Shown piece by piece: positions 49,691-52,300 of a DNA stretch of 52,300 bases. Location of the stretch: positions 1 through 52,300 of the forward strand of contig CAUTWO010000007.1 in the NCBI GenBank assembly GCA_963542545.1. The letters run 5' to 3'. Position 1 is the stretch's first letter. The number at the start of each line of letters is the position of its first letter. This DNA is from CALISC01 sp963542545. Its GTDB lineage: Bacteria > Bacillota_I > Bacilli_A > Acholeplasmatales > Acholeplasmataceae. The position numbers were made by a program, and so were the translations under genes. Below the pieces are notes generated by a model. That model saw only the letters and a program-made list of their open reading frames with translations, did not search any database and was not told the origin of the DNA.

Positions 49691-51007
49691 TTAGACAAAC
49701 ATAATTAGGTAAATCGGTAATGTTGTTAAATTCCCTTCTTGTTTAACTATATTTTTGTTTCCAAAAACATAGCCTTTTACGAGTTTATATTGTCCGTTTT
49801 TATCAATTAGTTTAGGCAAGGCTCGGAAATTATTTTGGTCGTTTCCAGACTTAATTTCAATCGCAACTGGAGAGAGCGTGTCGTAGTCGTTGATTAAAAA
49901 ATCAACTCCCCCTACTGTTCTTGAATCAAAATAAAAAAGATCGTGACCGTGTGCTCTAAGTTCTGTAGCACAAGCGTGTTCGTAGACTGAACCTAAGTTA
50001 GGGCTTTTGTCGGTATTCAAAATTGGCATTATGTTGTTTTTAAAAAGTAAGTTAGTAAGTATTCCGACGTCATTTAAGTAAAGTTTAATTAAGTTTTTAG
50101 CGCTACTTTCAAAAAGTGGAAACTTAAGGTTTAAAACCGCCCTTACTTGATGTGCAATACCTGCTGAACATAAATAATCAAACTCTTTTTGGTATTTTTC
50201 AAGCGAAGAGTTAACTTTATTTTCAATTGCTTTGAAGTTAATTCGCTTTACTTTGTTTGACATGTTTGCGATTAAACTTTGATAAATTTGCGCAATCTTT
50301 AGTTTGGTATTTTCTTGATATTTTAAAGCATCTTCTTTGTAGCACTGATATATTTTGCTCTGGATTTTTCTTGTAGCTTTCACATTTTGATTTAAAACGT
50401 ATTCCTCTGCAGCCTCTGGTAGACCTCCCGAAATTAAATAGTCTTTAAACAAAGATAGCATTCGCTTATGGATAGCATCGTTAATAGGTGTTAAGTTTAA
50501 AAAAGCATACTTCAGATAGTCAACTGCTTCTTCGCCAACCTGATTTGCCCAAAGAAACTCTTCAAAGTCAAGTGGAAACATTTCAACTTCTTCAATTGCT
50601 CCCATTGGAATAAAGATATGTTTTAAAGTAAGCGAAATTAAAGAACCTGCTGCTATGTATCTAAATTTATTTTCTTTGTGCAAGTCTTTTAGTAAAGTTA
50701 TTAAATGCGGGTAGTAGTGAATTTCGTCTAAAAAAATTATTGTGTTGTTTAAGTTTGCTTGGTCTGTTTTAAACAAAGTGCTAACGTAAAGATAAAAGTC
50801 TTTGGAACAGCGAATAGACAAAAAGTTTTGTTTATCTTCAAAATCCGCCTTTAGGTCTATTTCTATATAGTTTTTAAAGTGTTTTGAAGCAGTATCTCTA
50901 ATAATGAAAGTTTTGCCGATTTGTCTAGCACCTTCTACAATTAAGATTTTAGCTTCTTTGTTTAAGTAGTATTTTTCTAAAGTTTCTTCTATTTTCCTTC
51001 TAAACAT
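49691..51007 (-). CDS. AAA+ ATPase with C-terminal DUF4143 domain (copy 2)
   Basis: Paralogue of the gene at 3737-5095, same family and layout but well diverged. Walker A GARQIGKT (26-33), Walker B IIFLDEIH (90-97), AAGSLIS, LDFEEFLWANQ, GGLPEA, and at the C-terminus GGVDFLIN...AIEIKSG, matching a PD-(D/E)XK-like core (about D369, E384, K386). AAGGAG lies eight bases before ATG. Length 438 residues. It follows the tRNA-array terminator and is preceded by four direct repeats (51044-51157) unrelated in sequence to those before copy 1. A weak -10 TAAAAT is at 51032-51037; any -35 would fall in the first repeat. Function unknown. Confidence 0.85.
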   Translation of the reverse strand: MFRRKIEETLEKYYLNKEAKILIVEGARQIGKTFIIRDTASKHFKNYIEIDLKADFEDKQNFLSIRCSKDFYLYVSTLFKTDQANLNNTIIFLDEIHYYPHLITLLKDLHKENKFRYIAAGSLISLTLKHIFIPMGAIEEVEMFPLDFEEFLWANQVGEEAVDYLKYAFLNLTPINDAIHKRMLSLFKDYLISGGLPEAAEEYVLNQNVKATRKIQSKIYQCYKEDALKYQENTKLKIAQIYQSLIANMSNKVKRINFKAIENKVNSSLEKYQKEFDYLCSAGIAHQVRAVLNLKFPLFESSAKNLIKLYLNDVGILTNLLFKNNIMPILNTDKSPNLGSVYEHACATELRAHGHDLFYFDSRTVGGVDFLINDYDTLSPVAIEIKSGNDQNNFRALPKLIDKNGQYKLVKGYVFGNKNIVKQEGNLTTLPIYLIMFV

Positions 51008-51043
51008 TTAAAATCTCCTTGCTACGGCTTTATTTTAACATAT

Positions 51044-51157
51044 TTGTTTGTTTTCAAATAAAATAGTGGTTAAAATTGTTTGTTTTCAAATAAAATAATA
51101 GGTTAAAATTGTTTGTTTTCTAATAAAAAATTACATTAAAATAGTGTGTTTTCAAAT
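51044..51157 (-). repeat. Iteron-like direct-repeat array upstream of DUF4143 ATPase copy 2
   Basis: Four copies of a core reading TTGTTTGTTTTCAAATAAAA on the plus strand: 51044-51063 and 51076-51095 identical, 51109-51128 with one change, and a shortened fourth at 51142-51157 with two changes. Periods 32, 33 and 33 bases. The linkers share GGTTAAAA. The core contains the small dyad TTTG-TTTT-CAAA. On the minus strand each unit offers TTGAAA and TATTTT 18 bases apart, so tandem promoter modules are an alternative reading. The array lies between the tRNA terminator and the ATPase start; no gene is within. Confidence 0.92.
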
Positions 51158-51182
51158 GTTTTTAAAAAGTTCTTAAGAAAAT

Positions 51183-51218
51183 AAAAAAAAGTCGCTTGTG
51201 CGTAAAGCGACTTTTTTT
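51183..51218 (-). terminator. Terminator of the rRNA-tRNA operon
   Basis: Stem AAAAAAAGTCGCTT / AAGCGACTTTTTTT with a 7-base loop, ending in a run of Ts on the minus strand, 75 bases after the end of tRNA-Phe. Confidence 0.9.
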
Positions 51219-51221
51219 GAA

Positions 51222-51257
51222 TTTCGGAATAATTTAGGGGTTTAAAAATTTTTCCGA
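51222..51257 (-). other. Long imperfect hairpin between tRNA-Phe and the operon terminator
   Basis: On the minus strand ATTCGGAA-A-AATTT pairs with AAATT-A-TTCCGAA around a loop TTAAACCCCT: about 12 bp with one mismatch. It lacks a T-run, so it is unlikely to be a terminator; it could be a 3' processing signal for the tRNA precursor (inference). Confidence 0.4.
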
Positions 51258-51293
51258 ATGAAAGGAGATTTGAAAGGAGTAAAAAAAATGAAA

Positions 51294-51369
51294 TGGTGGT
51301 CCAGGGCAGAATCGAACTGCCGACACAGGGATTTTCAGTCCCTTGCTCTACCGACTGAGCTACCGGACC
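51294..51369 (-). tRNA. tRNA-Phe (GAA)
   Basis: Full cloverleaf with acceptor GGTCCGG/CTGGACC, anticodon GAA in CTGAAAA, GTTCGATT T-loop and encoded CCA. Last gene of the tRNA array. Confidence 0.96.
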
Positions 51370-51371
51370 AG

Positions 51372-51448
51372 TGGCGGTCTCGACGGGACTTGAACCCGCG
51401 ATCTAATGCGTGACAGGCATTTATGTTAACCAACTACACCACGAGACC
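51372..51448 (-). tRNA. tRNA-Asp (GTC)
   Basis: Acceptor GGTCTCG/CGAGACC, anticodon GTC in CTGTCAC, T-loop GTTCAAGT, encoded CCA. Two bases before tRNA-Phe. Confidence 0.96.
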
Positions 51449-51452
51449 TATT

Positions 51453-51530
<78 letters not shown>

Positions 51531-51546
51531 ATATGAAAAAATAAAA

Positions 51547-51637
51547 TGGCGGAGGAAGAGGGATTCGAACCCCCGCGGCTTTTACACCCTGTCGGTTTTC
51601 AAGACCGATCCCTTCAACCAGGCTTGGGTATTCCTCC
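51547..51637 (-). tRNA. tRNA-Ser (TGA)
   Basis: Class II tRNA of 91 bases with a long variable arm; anticodon TGA in CTTGAAA; acceptor GGAGGAA/TTCCTCC; CCA encoded. Confidence 0.96.
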
Positions 51638-51644
51638 GTTTATT

Positions 51645-51721
51645 TGGTGGACCCAGTAGGACTCGAACCTACGACTAACCGGTTATGAGCCGGTTGCTCT
51701 AACCAACTGAACTATGGGTCC
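51645..51721 (-). tRNA. tRNA-Ile2 (CAT, lysidine type)
   Basis: Anticodon CAT, acceptor GGACCCA/TGGGTCC. It resembles Bacillus tRNA-Ile2 (GGACC..TAG.TCAGTTGGTTAGAGCA) and sits in the Ile2 position of the Bacillus array, between Met and Ser. It would need TilS to modify C34. Reading it as a second elongator Met is less likely. Confidence 0.85.
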
Positions 51722-51723
51722 TT

Positions 51724-51800
51724 TGGTAGCGGCGGGGGGGATCGAACCCTCGACCTCACGGGTATGAACCGTACGCTCTAGCCAGCTGAGCTACACCGCC
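51724..51800 (-). tRNA. Elongator tRNA-Met (CAT)
   Basis: GGCGGTGTAGCTCAGCTGGC start and anticodon loop TTCATAC closely match the Bacillus elongator tRNA-Met. CCA is encoded. Confidence 0.93.
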
Positions 51801-51882
51801 GTATACAAAATTTGTTTAGTTGATTTGAAATAAAAAAAGGGTAAACACTCGCTTTTTTTAAAACTTAGGTTTAAAAAAAGGA

Positions 51883-51969
51883 TGGTACCCGGAACCGGAC
51901 TTGAACCGGTACAGAGTTTCCTCCATGGGATTTTAAGTCCCACGCGTCTACCTATTCCGCCACCCGGGC
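51883..51969 (-). tRNA. tRNA-Leu (TAA)
   Basis: Class II tRNA of 87 bases with long variable arm, anticodon TAA in CTTAAAA, acceptor GCCCGGG/TCCGGGT, CCA encoded. An 82-base spacer separates it from tRNA-Met; this is where Bacillus has five further tRNA genes. Confidence 0.95.
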
Positions 51970-51971
51970 AA

Positions 51972-52047
51972 TGGTATCCCGTAGAAGACTCGAACTTCTG
52001 ACACCCTGGTTAAAAGCCAGGTGCTCTACCGACTGAGCTAACGGGAC
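51972..52047 (-). tRNA. tRNA-Lys (TTT)
   Basis: Anticodon TTT in CTTTTAA, acceptor GTCCCGT/ACGGGAT, T-loop GTTCGAGT, CCA encoded. Confidence 0.96.
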
Positions 52048-52053
52048 AGATAG

Positions 52054-52129
<76 letters not shown>

Positions 52130-52131
52130 TC

Positions 52132-52207
52132 TGGTGGAGGTTGAGGGGCTCGAACCCCCGACCCTCTGCTTGTAAGGCAGATGCTCTCCCAGCTGAGCTA
52201 AACCTCC
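52132..52207 (-). tRNA. tRNA-Val (TAC)
   Basis: Anticodon TAC in CTTACAA, acceptor GGAGGTT/AACCTCC, T-loop GTTCGAGC, CCA encoded. First tRNA after the 5S rRNA. Confidence 0.95.
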
Positions 52208-52216
52208 CTATAAAAG

Positions 52217-52300
52217 AAACTGGCAGCTCCCTATTTTCACACATATGTGCTATCGTCGGCGTAAAAGTGCTTAACTTCTGTGTTCGGGATGTAAACAGGT
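52217..52300 (-). rRNA. rrf: 5S ribosomal RNA, 3' part (cut by window edge)
   Basis: The minus strand shows ATCCCGAACACAGAAGTTAA and GCCGACGATAG, the loop C and helix IV core of 5S rRNA, then GGGAGCTGCCAGTTTC near the 3' end. The 5' part, and presumably 23S and 16S rRNA, lie to the right of the window. The 3' end is approximate. Confidence 0.92.

Noticed and set aside
51290..51430. Plus-strand frame starting MKWW with two AAAGGAG sites before it
   Set aside because: It is the antisense of tRNA-Phe and tRNA-Asp (AESNCRH and RRDLNPR patterns), another common false protein; the purine-rich stretch is probably chance.
51645..51721. Second elongator tRNA-Met
   Set aside because: Sequence and place in the array fit tRNA-Ile2 with CAT anticodon better.

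Overview
The window is a piece of a bacterial chromosome from a Mollicutes-like member of the Bacilli that keeps the standard genetic code. It is AT-rich, with classical ribosomal-protein operons, the Firmicutes-type rpoE-pyrG pair, lipobox lipoproteins and no outer-membrane genes. The tRNA array downstream of 5S rRNA follows the Bacillus order with a block missing. Tryptophan is written TGG throughout. TGA appears to be a true stop (rpsE, the mgtC-like gene and fakA end on it), which argues against the Mycoplasma/Spiroplasma code. Acholeplasma-, Izemoplasma- or RF39-like relatives would fit; I cannot place it further from sequence alone.

Layout, left to right (nearly everything is on the minus strand): the str operon rpsL-rpsG-fusA-tuf (tuf cut by the left edge); a divergent tmRNA gene; a DUF4143-type AAA+ ATPase preceded by an array of 34-bp direct repeats; a housekeeping block (leuS, acpP, pyrG, rpoE, ybaB, dnaX, mnmE, mgtC-like, two nrnA-like DHH genes, fakA, an SDR); rpmB on the plus strand; an M17 aminopeptidase; the S10-spc-alpha ribosomal supercluster (rpsJ to rplQ, 34.9 to 20.6 kb) with secY, adk, map, infA and rpoA; a small membrane protein, a PNPOx-like protein and YebC; rplK-rplA-rplJ-rplL-rsmC-like with an L10 leader; a lipoprotein/ABC transporter locus (39.8-49.5 kb); a second DUF4143 ATPase with its own, different repeat array; ten tRNAs; and the 3' part of a 5S rRNA gene.

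The least explained parts are these. (1) Both DUF4143 ATPase genes lie between the terminator of the preceding operon and a gene-specific array of direct repeats of about 32-34 bp. The two arrays are unrelated in sequence but alike in period and position, which suggests that each ATPase, or a partner, recognises its own upstream array. (2) The MalK/UgpC-type ATPase of the ABC transporter carries a PstS-like substrate-binding fold, itself split by a coiled coil, inside its C-terminal half. One permease carries an insertion of about 180 residues outside the membrane, and the neighbouring lipoproteins look like lamin-tail and OB-fold proteins. (3) CTP synthase has lost its glutaminase cysteine. 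(4) The tmRNA encodes an unusual tag ending in LLYA.

Regulation can be read in several places: near-consensus sigma-A promoters (rpsJ, ABC operon, OB-fold lipoprotein, rpoE, rpsL, tmRNA), an L10 leader with attenuator, a hairpin plus U-run between rpoE and pyrG, and a LacI/CcpA-type palindrome just upstream of the ABC-operon promoter.
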